This document shows, in pieces, positions 1-6,248 of a DNA stretch of 10,476 nt. The position numbers and the translations under genes are program-made. How positions within the stretch are numbered: position 1 is the first letter of the stretch; the number at the start of each line of letters is the position of its first letter. Under the pieces are notes generated by a model. That model worked only from the letters and a program-made list of their open reading frames with translations. It was not told the origin of the DNA and did not search any database. Origin of the DNA: DASZGI01 sp035938995 (GTDB taxonomy: Bacteria > Actinomycetota > Actinomycetes > Streptomycetales > Catenulisporaceae); assembly GCF_035938995.1 (NCBI RefSeq), contig NZ_DASZGI010000391.1, positions 1 to 10,476 of the forward strand. The letters run 5' to 3'.

Positions 1-4
1 GAAT

Positions 5-2188
5 GTGGACGTGAAGAGTGCGCCGAAGACCGGCGAGACGGTCGTCGTCGAGGACGCGAGCGCGGAACGCTCCGGCACGGACGGTTCCGTGCAGGAGCGG
101 AGTGAGCGGGCCGGACAGCCGACGAGGCAGGTCAAGGTCAAGCAGTCAGCTCGGGCGAAGCAGACCCATGCGACCGTAGCCCCCGATGGACAGGTCAGGT
201 CTACGGAAGGTGCGGCACCGGTGGCCGGGTCTGCCGCCGACTCGACCACACGTACGGACGCGGACAGGCGTACGGGTTCTTCTGGCGCAACCGGCGCGAG
301 AGATCGCGCGACCGTCGCCGCAGGCAGTGAAACCAGCCGCGATGAGGGCACGATCGCAGACGGCGGCGATGACGCGAGCCCGGCCGCCGACACGAGCAGC
401 GGCGGAGACCTGACCGCCACGATCGCCAACGTCGCCGGGTCGGTGCTCTCCCGCCCCCGTAAGCATCCGTGGATCCCACGCGTCGCTGGGCTCGCGTGCT
501 ACCTCATCGGCATCCTCGACATCCTGTCCGCGCTTTTTCCGCGCGTGCGCCGGATGGGGCCGCTGCACCGCCTCGGCCACTTCGTGCCCGGCGTCCAGGT
601 GCCGGTCAATCAGATCAACCCGTACCCGGTCGCCGCGACCCTGATCGTCGGCGTGCTGCTGTTCTCGCTCGCCCACGCCTTGCGCCGCCGTAAGCACCGC
701 GCCTGGATGGGCGTCGTCGCGCTGCTCGGCGTATCGATCACGGTGCACCTGATCCGGCGCGAGACGTTCGGCGGGGTGACGCTCTCGCTGATCCTGCTGG
801 TGCTGCTGCTCGTCTTCCGCGCGGAGTTCTACGCGCTGAGCGACCCGCGCTCCCGGTGGCGGGCGATCTGGACCTTCTGGGTGATGGCGGCCGCCGACGT
901 GGTCCTCGGCCTGACGCTGGTCTCGGCCCGCCCGCACGAGATCATCGGCGGCGACGGCCTGTTCGAACGCTTCTATCACGTACTGCTCGGGCTCGCCGGC
1001 ATCAGCGGGCCGATGCACTTCAGGGGCGACGGCTACGGGGACTACATCTACCTCTCGCTCTTCGGCCTCGGACTGCTCACCGTCCTGGTCACCCTCTACC
1101 TGTTCCTGCGCCCGGCCGAGCCCGTCGCGCATCTGACGCCCGCTCAGGAGGAGCAGGTCAGGGGTCTGCTGGAGAAGCACGGCCCGCGTGACTCACTCGG
1201 CTACTTCGCGCTGCGCCGGGACAAGTCCGTGCTGTTCTCGCCCACCGGCAAGGCCTGCATCGCGTACCGGGTGGTCTCCGGGGTGATCCTGGCCAGCGGT
1301 GATCCGATCGGGGACCCCGAGGCCTGGCCGGGCGCCATTAAGGCATTCATGGAGCGGGCCGAGCGCTACGCCTGGATCCCGGCCGTGATGGGCTGCTCCG
1401 AGCAGGCCGGGGAGATCTGGCACCGCGAGGCCGGGATGGACGCGCTCGAACTCGGCGACGAGGCCGTCGTCGAGGTCGCCGACTTCTCCCTCGACGGCCG
1501 GCCGATGCGCAACGTGCGGCAGATGGTCAACCGGATCGAGCGGCAGGGCTACAGCTGCCAGGTGCGCCGGCTCAGCGACATCCCGGCCGCGGAGATCACC
1601 CAGATACGGCGCCTGGCCTGCGACGGGCGGTCCACCGAGACCGAGCGCGGCTTCTCCATGGCGCTCGGCCGGTTCGGCGACCCGAGCGACGGGCGCTGCG
1701 TGGTCGTCACCGCGGTCAAGGACGACGAGATCCGCGCGGTGCTCAACTTCGTGCCCTGGGGCACGGACGGGCTCTCGCTGGACCTGATGCGCCGCGACCG
1801 CTCGGCCGACCCGGGGCTGAACGAGCTGATGATCGTGGCGGCGCTGCGCGAGGCCCGCGCGCTCGGGGTCAAGCGGATGTCGCTCAACTTCGCCGTCTTC
1901 CGCTCCGCGCTCGAACGCGGCGAGCGGATCGGCGCCGGGCCCGTCCTGCGGCGCTGGCGCGGACTGCTGGTGTTCCTGTCCCGCTGGTTCCAGATCGAGT
2001 CGCTCTACCGCTTCAACGCCAAGTTCCGCCCGATCTGGGAGCCGCGGTTCGTCGCCTTCCGGCAGACCCGGGACCTGCCCAGGATCGCGCTGGCCGCCCT
2101 GGAGGCCGAGGCGTTCCTGGTCCTGCCCTCGCTGCTGCGCCGCGGCCCGAAGGAGCCGGCCGAGCCCGCCTCGCTGCGCGCCGGCTGA
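5..2188 (+). CDS. Membrane protein with C-terminal phosphatidylglycerol lysyltransferase (MprF/DUF2156-type) domain
   Basis: Probable aminoacyl-phosphatidylglycerol synthase-like membrane protein of 727 residues. Proteins of this family transfer an amino acid, usually lysine, from charged tRNA to phosphatidylglycerol, which lowers membrane negative charge and gives resistance to cationic peptides. Residues 1-150 are hydrophilic and low in complexity (Ser, Thr, Ala, Asp, Arg, Gly), probably disordered. Hydrophobic segments lie near 156-178, 205-226, 233-250, 256-275, 287-306, weakly 322-336, and 346-368. The C-terminal GNAT-like domain spans about 385-690, with the typical DSLGYFALRRDK (396-407), GFSMALGRFGD (549-559) and LYRFNAKFRPIWEPRF (667-682) stretches. 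Unlike actinobacterial LysX there is no fused lysyl-tRNA synthetase module, so the amino acid carried is unknown. The GTG start at 5 lies at the window edge and the frame is open to base 2, so the true start could be further upstream. A GCCGGC hairpin encloses the stop codon. The family call is firm; the exact substrate is inference. Confidence 0.85.
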   Translation: MDVKSAPKTGETVVVEDASAERSGTDGSVQERSERAGQPTRQVKVKQSARAKQTHATVAPDGQVRSTEGAAPVAGSAADSTTRTDADRRTGSSGATGARDRATVAAGSETSRDEGTIADGGDDASPAADTSSGGDLTATIANVAGSVLSRPRKHPWIPRVAGLACYLIGILDILSALFPRVRRMGPLHRLGHFVPGVQVPVNQINPYPVAATLIVGVLLFSLAHALRRRKHRAWMGVVALLGVSITVHLIRRETFGGVTLSLILLVLLLVFRAEFYALSDPRSRWRAIWTFWVMAAADVVLGLTLVSARPHEIIGGDGLFERFYHVLLGLAGISGPMHFRGDGYGDYIYLSLFGLGLLTVLVTLYLFLRPAEPVAHLTPAQEEQVRGLLEKHGPRDSLGYFALRRDKSVLFSPTGKACIAYRVVSGVILASGDPIGDPEAWPGAIKAFMERAERYAWIPAVMGCSEQAGEIWHREAGMDALELGDEAVVEVADFSLDGRPMRNVRQMVNRIERQGYSCQVRRLSDIPAAEITQIRRLACDGRSTETERGFSMALGRFGDPSDGRCVVVTAVKDDEIRAVLNFVPWGTDGLSLDLMRRDRSADPGLNELMIVAALREARALGVKRMSLNFAVFRSALERGERIGAGPVLRRWRGLLVFLSRWFQIESLYRFNAKFRPIWEPRFVAFRQTRDLPRIALAALEAEAFLVLPSLLRRGPKEPAEPASLRAG

Positions 2189-2196
2189 GCGCCGGC
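2180..2196 (+). terminator. GC hairpin around the stop codon of the lysyltransferase-like gene
   Basis: GCCGGC at 2180-2185 and again at 2191-2196 can pair as a 6 bp stem with a TGAGC loop that contains the stop codon. No U-tract follows, so this is only a possible actinobacterial-type terminator or mRNA-stabilising end. Confidence 0.25.
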
Positions 2197-2210
2197 CGAG
2201 CGACTGCGGC

Positions 2211-2236
2211 GGGCTGGGTAGAGGGCTGGGGGCGGG
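2211..2236 (+). other. Potential G-quadruplex upstream of folP
   Basis: Five G-runs (2211-2213, 2216-2218, 2223-2225, 2228-2232, 2234-2236) are separated by loops of 2, 4, 2 and 1 bases. This meets the usual four-tract, short-loop quadruplex rule. It includes a direct repeat of GGGCTGGG. It lies in the only gap before folP, about 37 bases upstream of the -10 hexamer. Folding or regulatory effect is inference. Confidence 0.4.
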
Positions 2237-2272
2237 CTGCGCGCAGCGACCGCCGGGTCGCCCGGGGCTCGC

Positions 2273-2278
2273 TAGGCT
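2273..2278 (+). promoter_or_regulatory. -10 element of a probable leaderless folP promoter
   Basis: TAGGCT fits the actinobacterial TANNNT -10 pattern and ends six bases before the folP ATG at 2285, so transcription would begin at or next to the A of the start codon. No convincing -35 is visible and no Shine-Dalgarno sequence precedes the ATG, which agrees with leaderless translation. Confidence 0.55.
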
Positions 2279-2284
2279 TGGGGC

Positions 2285-3175
2285 ATGGCTGCGCTGGCGA
2301 CACGACCGAACCGGCGGGTGGAGGGTCTGCCCGCGCTCGACCGCTGCGCCGTCATGGGCGTCGTCAACGTCACGCCGGACTCCTTCTCGGACGGCGGCCG
2401 CTACTTCGCCCCGGAGGCGGCCATCGAGCACGGCCGGGAACTGCTCGCCGCGGGGGTCGACTACCTCGACATCGGCGGCGAGTCGACCCGCCCAGGGGCC
2501 CTCCGGGTCGACGCCGAGGAGGAGGAGCGCCGGATCCTGCCGGTGATCCGGGCACTGGCCGGGGAGGGGGCCGTCGTCTCGGTCGACACCATGCGCGCCG
2601 AGGTGGCCGAGCGGGCGGTCGAGGCCGGCGCGGCGATCGTGAACGACGTCAGCGGCGGCCTGGCAGACGCGGCTATGGTGCCGTTCGTGGCAGCGGCCGA
2701 AGTCCCGTACATTCTCATGCACTGGCGGGGGCACAGTGTCGATATGAACGCGCGCGCGGTGTACGACGACGTGGTCGCGGACGTCGCCCGGGAGCTCGCC
2801 GACCGGCTGGCGCACGCCGTCGAGGGCGGAATCCGCCCCGAGCGCATCGTGCTCGACCCCGGTCTCGGCTTCGCCAAGACCGCCGCGCAGGACTGGGCCC
2901 TTGTCAGCCACCTCGACGCGCTGCACACCCTGGGGCGCCCGCTGCTGGTCGGCCCTTCGCGCAAGCGCTTCCTCGGCAGCCTGCTCGCCGGACCGGACGG
3001 GGAGCCGCGTCCGGCGTCCGACCGCGACGTCGCCACCATCGCGCTGGCCGCCCTCATCGCCGTTCAGGGCGCGTGGGCGGTGCGCGTCCACGCCGCCGCA
3101 GAAGCCATAGACGCCGTGCGAGTCGCCGCGGCAGTCGGAGATCCGGGCTACCTGACCCGGGAGGGGAACCGCTGA
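2285..3175 (+). CDS. folP: Dihydropteroate synthase
   Basis: Cytosolic DHPS, 296 residues, which condenses 6-hydroxymethyl-dihydropterin pyrophosphate with p-aminobenzoate to give dihydropteroate. It is the target of sulfonamides. A complete set of family motifs is visible: VNVTPDSFSDGG (27-38, with metal/phosphate-site Asn28), DIGGESTRPGA (62-72), VDTM (100-103), NDVSGG (120-125), LMHWRG (144-149, often LMHMRG), LDPGLGFAKT (190-199), VGPSRKRFLG (222-231) and RVHA (268-271). Length is normal. The pABA-loop residues are of the ordinary drug-sensitive type, with no sul-like alteration that I can see. The ATG at 2285 is chosen because a -10 hexamer sits six bases upstream, implying a leaderless message. 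The stop overlaps the next start (TGATG), so the NTF2-like protein is translationally coupled. Identification is secure. Confidence 0.97.
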   Translation: MAALATRPNRRVEGLPALDRCAVMGVVNVTPDSFSDGGRYFAPEAAIEHGRELLAAGVDYLDIGGESTRPGALRVDAEEEERRILPVIRALAGEGAVVSVDTMRAEVAERAVEAGAAIVNDVSGGLADAAMVPFVAAAEVPYILMHWRGHSVDMNARAVYDDVVADVARELADRLAHAVEGGIRPERIVLDPGLGFAKTAAQDWALVSHLDALHTLGRPLLVGPSRKRFLGSLLAGPDGEPRPASDRDVATIALAALIAVQGAWAVRVHAAAEAIDAVRVAAAVGDPGYLTREGNR

Positions 3176-3666
3176 TGGCGCCTCAGCCGCCGGTCGACGA
3201 AGAGCCCTTCACCGCCGAGCAGGCCGCGGTCGCCCTCGCCAATGAGGCGTTCTACCAGGCGGTCGAGGACGGCGACCTTGACGCGGTCCGCGCGCTGTGG
3301 ATCGACGGCGAGCACGCCGACACCGCGCACTGCGTCCACCCGGGACAGCCCGCGGTGCACGGGCGCTCGAAGGTGCTGATGTCCTGGGCCGTCGTGATGT
3401 CCCGCCTGTCGTACCTTCAGTTCTTCATCATGGACGTGCGCGTGGTGGTCAGCGGCGAGATCGCGGTCGTCACCTGCGTGGAGAACGTGCTCACCGATCT
3501 GCCGGCCAGCGCGGATGCGGTCGACCTGCCCGGTTTCGCCGGGGGCCGGGCCGAGGCGACGAACGTGTTCCGCCGGATGGCCGACGGGCGCTGGCTGCTG
3601 TTCGCCCACCACTCCTCTCCCGTTTTCCCCAGCGGGGGCGGCGATTCGCCCGACTCGGCCGACTGA
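3175..3666 (+). CDS. NTF2-like (SnoaL-type) protein of the folate cluster
   Basis: Small soluble protein of 163 residues with the nuclear transport factor 2-like / SnoaL fold pattern: an N-terminal helix pair (about 14-45), the conserved CVHPG turn (53-57), a central helix with Trp71, then beta strands ending in TNVFRR (129-134) and a HHSS stretch (145-148). The fold serves either as a small-molecule enzyme pocket or as a dimerising ligand-binding module; no catalytic activity can be assigned here. The ATG overlaps the folP stop by one base, and a strong Shine-Dalgarno sequence, GGGAGGGG, lies at 3159-3166, eight bases upstream. It is therefore made together with FolP, which suggests, but does not prove, a role in pterin or folate metabolism. 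From memory, relatives sit beside folP in other actinomycetes. The last 13 residues are a polar tail. Confidence 0.85.
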   Translation: MAPQPPVDEEPFTAEQAAVALANEAFYQAVEDGDLDAVRALWIDGEHADTAHCVHPGQPAVHGRSKVLMSWAVVMSRLSYLQFFIMDVRVVVSGEIAVVTCVENVLTDLPASADAVDLPGFAGGRAEATNVFRRMADGRWLLFAHHSSPVFPSGGGDSPDSAD

Positions 3667-3801
3667 TCCCACGCCCCGGATGAGAGTCGCCTGACCAGGT
3701 TATTCACGGCCGTGCCGTGGGCAGACGGGTGTCGTACACGTTGCACGGCCGGCCGGTGATCGGCCCCGGCCGACTCGAAGAGGACACTGACGGAGCGGCG
3801 C
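3667..3801. other. Intergenic gap rich in short inverted repeats, between the NTF2-like gene and folB
   Basis: This 135-base gap holds CCTG-AC-CAGG (3690-3699), a perfect CACGGCCGTG palindrome (3705-3714), GTGT-CGT-ACAC (3729-3739) and CGGCCGGCCG (3746-3755). Any one could arise by chance at this base composition. Together they could mark a terminator or an operator. No clear -35/-10 pair is seen; GACACT at 3782-3787 is a weak -10 candidate for folB. Confidence 0.25.
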
Positions 3802-4197
3802 ATGGGCGAGGGTTTGGATCGGGCGCGGACTCAGGACCGGATCACGCTGCACGGGCTGCGCGGACGCGGTCGGCACGGGGTCTATCCGCGCGAACGGGCC
3901 GAGGGCCAGACCTTCATCGTCGACGCGGCGCTGTCCGTGGACACCCGGGCGGCCGCCCGCGACGACGACCTGAGCGCGACGGCGGACTACGGCGCGCTGG
4001 CCGAGAAGATCGTCGCGCTGATCGAGGGCGAGCCGGTCAATCTGATCGAGACGCTGGCCGAGCGGATCGCCGCCGCCTGCCTCGCCGATCCGGCGGTGCG
4101 CGCGGCCGAGATCACGGTGCACAAGCCGGACGCGCCGATCACCGTGCCCTTCGACGACGTGACGGTGACGATCCGTCGGGAGGCGGCCGCGCGATGA
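3802..4197 (+). CDS. folB: Dihydroneopterin aldolase
   Basis: Cytosolic DHNA, 131 residues, which splits 7,8-dihydroneopterin to 6-hydroxymethyl-dihydropterin and glycolaldehyde. Family landmarks are present: the LHGLRGRGRHGVYPRER segment (16-32) with Glu31, VDAALSVD (40-47), the ADYGAL active-site tyrosine (Tyr63), the pterin-anchoring glutamate in NLIETLAERIA (Glu83), and catalytic Lys108 in HKPDAPI. Length matches the usual 115-130 residues plus a short N-terminal extension. The start at 3802 has GGAG six bases upstream (3792-3795). The stop overlaps the folK start in an ATGA junction at 4194-4197, so the two consecutive pathway enzymes are translationally coupled. Identification is secure. 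Confidence 0.95.
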   Translation: MGEGLDRARTQDRITLHGLRGRGRHGVYPRERAEGQTFIVDAALSVDTRAAARDDDLSATADYGALAEKIVALIEGEPVNLIETLAERIAAACLADPAVRAAEITVHKPDAPITVPFDDVTVTIRREAAAR

Positions 4198-4772
4198 CCC
4201 TGCATCCCGGCGAGCTGAACGCGGACGGCGTCCCCGGCTTCGCGCATCGCGCCGTTCTCTCCCTCGGCGGCAACCTCGGGCGACGGCTGGAAAACATCCA
4301 AGCCGCGCTCGACGCGCTCGTGGACACGCCTGGGGTCACGGTCGAGGCCGTCTCGCCGATCTACGAGACCGAGCCGTTCGGCGGCGTCCCCGGCGAGCCC
4401 GGGTACAAGGACCTGAGCGGCCAGCCCAAGTACCTCAACGCCGTCGTGGTCGTCAGCACGGCCCTGCCGCCACACGTCCTGCTAGGGCGCGCACAGGCCA
4501 TCGAGCAGGCGCTGCACCGGCGGCGGGACGAGAACTGGGGCGCGCGCACGATCGACGTCGACATCGTCGCCTACGACGAGCTGGTCAGCCACGACGCGAC
4601 GCTGACGGTGCCGCACCCGCGCGCGCACGAGCGCGCGTTCGTGCTGGCGCCGTGGCGCGACCTGGAGCCGGAGGCGCGGATCCCCAGGCGCGGCCCGATC
4701 GCCGTCCTGCTGGGCGCGCTCGAGCCGGTGAGCGGGATCGAGCGGCGAGACGATCTCGCGCTTCAACTGTGA
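4194..4772 (+). CDS. folK: 2-amino-4-hydroxy-6-hydroxymethyldihydropteridine pyrophosphokinase
   Basis: HPPK, 192 residues, which transfers pyrophosphate from ATP to 6-hydroxymethyl-dihydropterin, producing the substrate of FolP. Visible motifs are LSLGGNLGRRLENI (22-35; the usual SLGSN is SLGGN here), SPIYETEPFG (54-63), YLNAVV (80-85), the Arg-rich loop with RRRDENWGARTIDVDI (109-124) carrying the two Mg-binding aspartates Asp121 and Asp123, and VPHPRAHERAFVLAP (139-153). Residues 1-18 form a short non-conserved extension. The ATG start overlaps the folB stop, which supports this start over the open frame that continues upstream. FolB, FolK and FolP act consecutively, so the cluster covers dihydroneopterin to dihydropteroate. 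GTP cyclohydrolase (folE) is not in the window. Identification is secure. Confidence 0.95.
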   Translation: MTLHPGELNADGVPGFAHRAVLSLGGNLGRRLENIQAALDALVDTPGVTVEAVSPIYETEPFGGVPGEPGYKDLSGQPKYLNAVVVVSTALPPHVLLGRAQAIEQALHRRRDENWGARTIDVDIVAYDELVSHDATLTVPHPRAHERAFVLAPWRDLEPEARIPRRGPIAVLLGALEPVSGIERRDDLALQL

Positions 4773-4826
4773 CCGGGCAGTGCCTCCCGGGCGGCGACGC
4801 GGTCGCCTGTCGGGAGCCGGAGCTGA

Positions 4827-4832
4827 CAGACT
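4827..4832 (+). promoter_or_regulatory. -10-like element ahead of the DUF3180 gene
   Basis: CAGACT resembles actinobacterial -10 hexamers (A at position 2, T at position 6). It ends seven bases before the GTG at 4840, in the 67-base gap after folK. There is no Shine-Dalgarno sequence at normal distance from the GTG. This suggests a separate leaderless transcript, although read-through from folK is also likely. Confidence 0.4.
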
Positions 4833-4839
4833 GGGTGCT

Positions 4840-5403
4840 GTGAAGGCGACCAAACCGTGGGTGCTCGTCGTGACCACCGCCGTGTCAGTCGCGCTCGCGT
4901 ACACGGTCCTGCGGCTGTGGGACCACTTCGGCGATAGCATCCCGCCGGTGCCGCTGTCCGCGCCGATCACCCTGGCGGTGCTGGCCGTTGCCGTGTTCGG
5001 TGTTGCCTTAGGCCTGCGGTCGCGCCTTAACGCTTATCGCAAGGCCCGTGCCCGTATCGCGAGCGGGGAGCCGCGCGATCCCCGGGAGCGCCCGGTCAAG
5101 CCGGTCGACCCGTTGCAGGCGGCCCGCGCGCTCGTGCTGGCTAAGGCGTCGGGCCTGGTGGGTGCGGTGTTCGGCGGCATCTATGGCGGCTACGGGCTCT
5201 TCCTGCTGGGCAAGCTCGACATCGCCGCGGACAGGGCCCAGGCGCTGCGCTGCCTGCTCGCCTTCATCGCCGGCGTGGCGTTGGTCGCGGCCGCCCTGTT
5301 CCTGGAGCGGATCCTCAAAGTGCCGCCGGAGCAGCCGGCCGAGCGCAGCGTCGCCTCGGGAGGAGTCAACCCGCTCCGTGGTACCGGCGCCGGTCACGGC
5401 TGA
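4840..5403 (+). CDS. DUF3180 family membrane protein
   Basis: Predicted integral membrane protein of 187 residues in the actinobacterial DUF3180 family; function unknown. Four hydrophobic segments are visible near 7-26, 42-58, 105-127 and 137-160. A basic cytoplasmic stretch (59-95) links the second to the third. The family hallmark is the segment from VDPLQAARALVLAKASGLVG (94-113) into a Gly-rich, Tyr-rich helix, GGIYGGYGLFLL. The C-terminus is polar. The GTG at 4840 is preferred over the frame-open ATG at 4780 because it starts just before the first membrane helix and has a -10-like hexamer close upstream; the earlier start would add an Arg/Gly-rich peptide. From memory, DUF3180 genes usually follow folK in actinomycetes. 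The sequence gives no direct clue to the reason; a role in pterin handling is only guilt by association. Confidence 0.85.
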   Translation: MKATKPWVLVVTTAVSVALAYTVLRLWDHFGDSIPPVPLSAPITLAVLAVAVFGVALGLRSRLNAYRKARARIASGEPRDPRERPVKPVDPLQAARALVLAKASGLVGAVFGGIYGGYGLFLLGKLDIAADRAQALRCLLAFIAGVALVAAALFLERILKVPPEQPAERSVASGGVNPLRGTGAGHG

Positions 5404-5434
5404 CGGAGCTGACTTAACGTGACCTGACGGGCAA

Positions 5435-5450
5435 TCAAGGGAAGTCTTGA
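5435..5450 (+). repeat. Inverted repeat TCAAG-N6-CTTGA downstream of the DUF3180 gene
   Basis: Perfect 5 bp arms with a 6-base spacer, inside the locally AT-richer gap 5404-5507. The right arm overlaps TTGACT (5447-5452), a good -35-like hexamer, but I found no -10 at 16-19 bases from it. It could be an operator for the following gene, a weak terminator stem after the DUF3180 gene, or chance. Confidence 0.25.
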
Positions 5451-5482
5451 CTGTTCGTTCATACACCCGTGTTCCATAGCGG

Positions 5483-5494
5483 TGGTACTTACCA
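5483..5494 (+). promoter_or_regulatory. Palindrome TGGTA-CT-TACCA just upstream of a -10 element
   Basis: Perfect 5 bp arms with a 2-base spacer, ending two bases before the TAAAGT hexamer at 5496-5501. The site falls within the -35/-10 spacer, where a bound repressor would block RNA polymerase. The regulator is unknown. Such a palindrome occurs by chance several times per 10 kb, so its position is the only argument. Confidence 0.3.
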
Positions 5495-5495
5495 G

Positions 5496-5501
5496 TAAAG
5501 T
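5496..5501 (+). promoter_or_regulatory. -10 element of a probable leaderless promoter for the coiled-coil gene
   Basis: TAAAGT matches TANNNT and ends six bases before the ATG at 5508. The only upstream hexamer at a sensible distance is TTCCAT (5472-5477, 18-base spacer), a weak -35. No Shine-Dalgarno sequence precedes the ATG. Confidence 0.55.
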
Positions 5502-5507
5502 CCGGCC

Positions 5508-6179
5508 ATGCGTCATCGGCAGACTTCGGGGGTGGGCTCGTCGGGAGCCCGGCCGGGCATAGCAGTGTTCCTGCTCACCGCGCTCGGCGCATTGCTCGCG
5601 CTCGCCGTGCAAGGCTCCGCCGGAGCCTGGGCGGGGTACGCGACCGTGACGGTGGCCGCGCTGATCGGCGGCGGAACGCTCTGGATGCAGCGGGGATGGC
5701 TCGAGCAGCGCAGCACAGAGATGGCTCGGCGGCGGCGCGCCGACCTGGCCCAGGCAGTCGAGGCGGAGCTGCGGCACCGCGCCGAGGCGGACCGGCTGCG
5801 CGCCGAACTCGAGCACGAGCAGCAGTACTCGGGCTTGGTGCAGGACCAGCTATCGCGGGCCCGGCGCCAGTTGGAGCAGGAGCGCGCGGCGCGCCGGGCC
5901 GCCGAGCGCGAGCTCGACGAGCTGGCTGCGGTGTGGGATGAGCGGACCCTCGATGCCGCGGAGCCCGCGCCGAAGGACGAGGAGCCCGCGCAGCCGGACA
6001 TTCATCATCATCAGCCGTTCCGGCCCTTCGCGGGGAGCGCCGGCGCGGTGTCCGAGGCGGCGCTGGCCATGGCGCCCGTCATCGAGCCGACCCCGGCCGC
6101 GGACGCCGTCCTGGATCTGACCGCGTACGACGAGACGCTGGAGTTCTCGGTCCGGGACGTGCGCGGCGGCGTCGCCTGA
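5508..6179 (+). CDS. Unrecognised small membrane protein with coiled coil
   Basis: I do not recognise this 223-residue protein. It has a short polar N-terminus, two hydrophobic segments (about 17-36 and 41-60, likely a membrane hairpin), then a highly charged Glu/Arg/Ala-rich stretch with heptad character (about 62-145) expected to form a long coiled coil. An acidic Pro/Ala-rich linker with a HHH run (166-168) follows, and then a C-terminal segment with the patterned sequence VLDLTAYDETLEFSVRD (201-217). That terminal motif looks conserved rather than random and may be a docking peptide. The layout suits a membrane-anchored scaffold or cell-envelope/division-associated protein, but no function can be assigned. 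The gene has its own promoter, stands alone, and converges on nuoD. The start is fixed by the -10 hexamer six bases upstream. Third codon positions are strongly G/C, supporting real coding. Confidence 0.75.
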   Translation: MRHRQTSGVGSSGARPGIAVFLLTALGALLALAVQGSAGAWAGYATVTVAALIGGGTLWMQRGWLEQRSTEMARRRRADLAQAVEAELRHRAEADRLRAELEHEQQYSGLVQDQLSRARRQLEQERAARRAAERELDELAAVWDERTLDAAEPAPKDEEPAQPDIHHHQPFRPFAGSAGAVSEAALAMAPVIEPTPAADAVLDLTAYDETLEFSVRDVRGGVA

Positions 6180-6187
6180 GTGCTTTC

Positions 6188-6246
6188 GGCTGGCAAAACG
6201 CCGGCTTAGACGCCCCGCTTTAAGCGTCGACCGCCCGCGCAGGCGG
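6188..6246. terminator. Convergent terminator region between the coiled-coil gene and nuoD
   Basis: The 69-base gap between two convergent genes contains three stems: GGCTGGC/GCCGGCT (6188-6194 with 6200-6206, AAAAC loop, two G-U pairs), GACGC/GCGTC (6209-6213 with 6224-6228, with an alternative inner CGCT/AGCG stem) and CCGCC/GGCGG (6231-6235 with 6242-6246). The stems read on both strands, so a bidirectional terminator is plausible. No long U-tract is present. Confidence 0.4.
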
Positions 6247-6248
6247 CG

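Noticed and set aside
1193..3091. 632-residue open frame on the minus strand across the lysyltransferase-like gene and folP
   Set aside because: It spans two confidently identified genes and their gap, encodes Arg/Gly/Pro/Asp-rich sequence without recognisable motifs, and is the usual antisense shadow of high-GC codon bias.
2278..3174. Long plus-strand frame running from before folP into the NTF2-like gene as a 462-residue protein
   Set aside because: The first 299 residues are an Arg/Gly-rich shadow of folP; real protein features begin only at the ATG at 3175 with its strong ribosome binding site.
3717..4193. N-terminal extension of folK through the folB gene (351-residue frame)
   Set aside because: The extension overlaps folB in another frame and is low in complexity; the ATG at 4194 in the ATGA junction gives a normal-length HPPK.
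4780..4839. Earlier ATG start for the DUF3180 protein
   Set aside because: It would add a 20-residue Arg/Gly-rich peptide ahead of the first membrane helix, and the -10-like hexamer at 4827-4832 would lie inside the gene.
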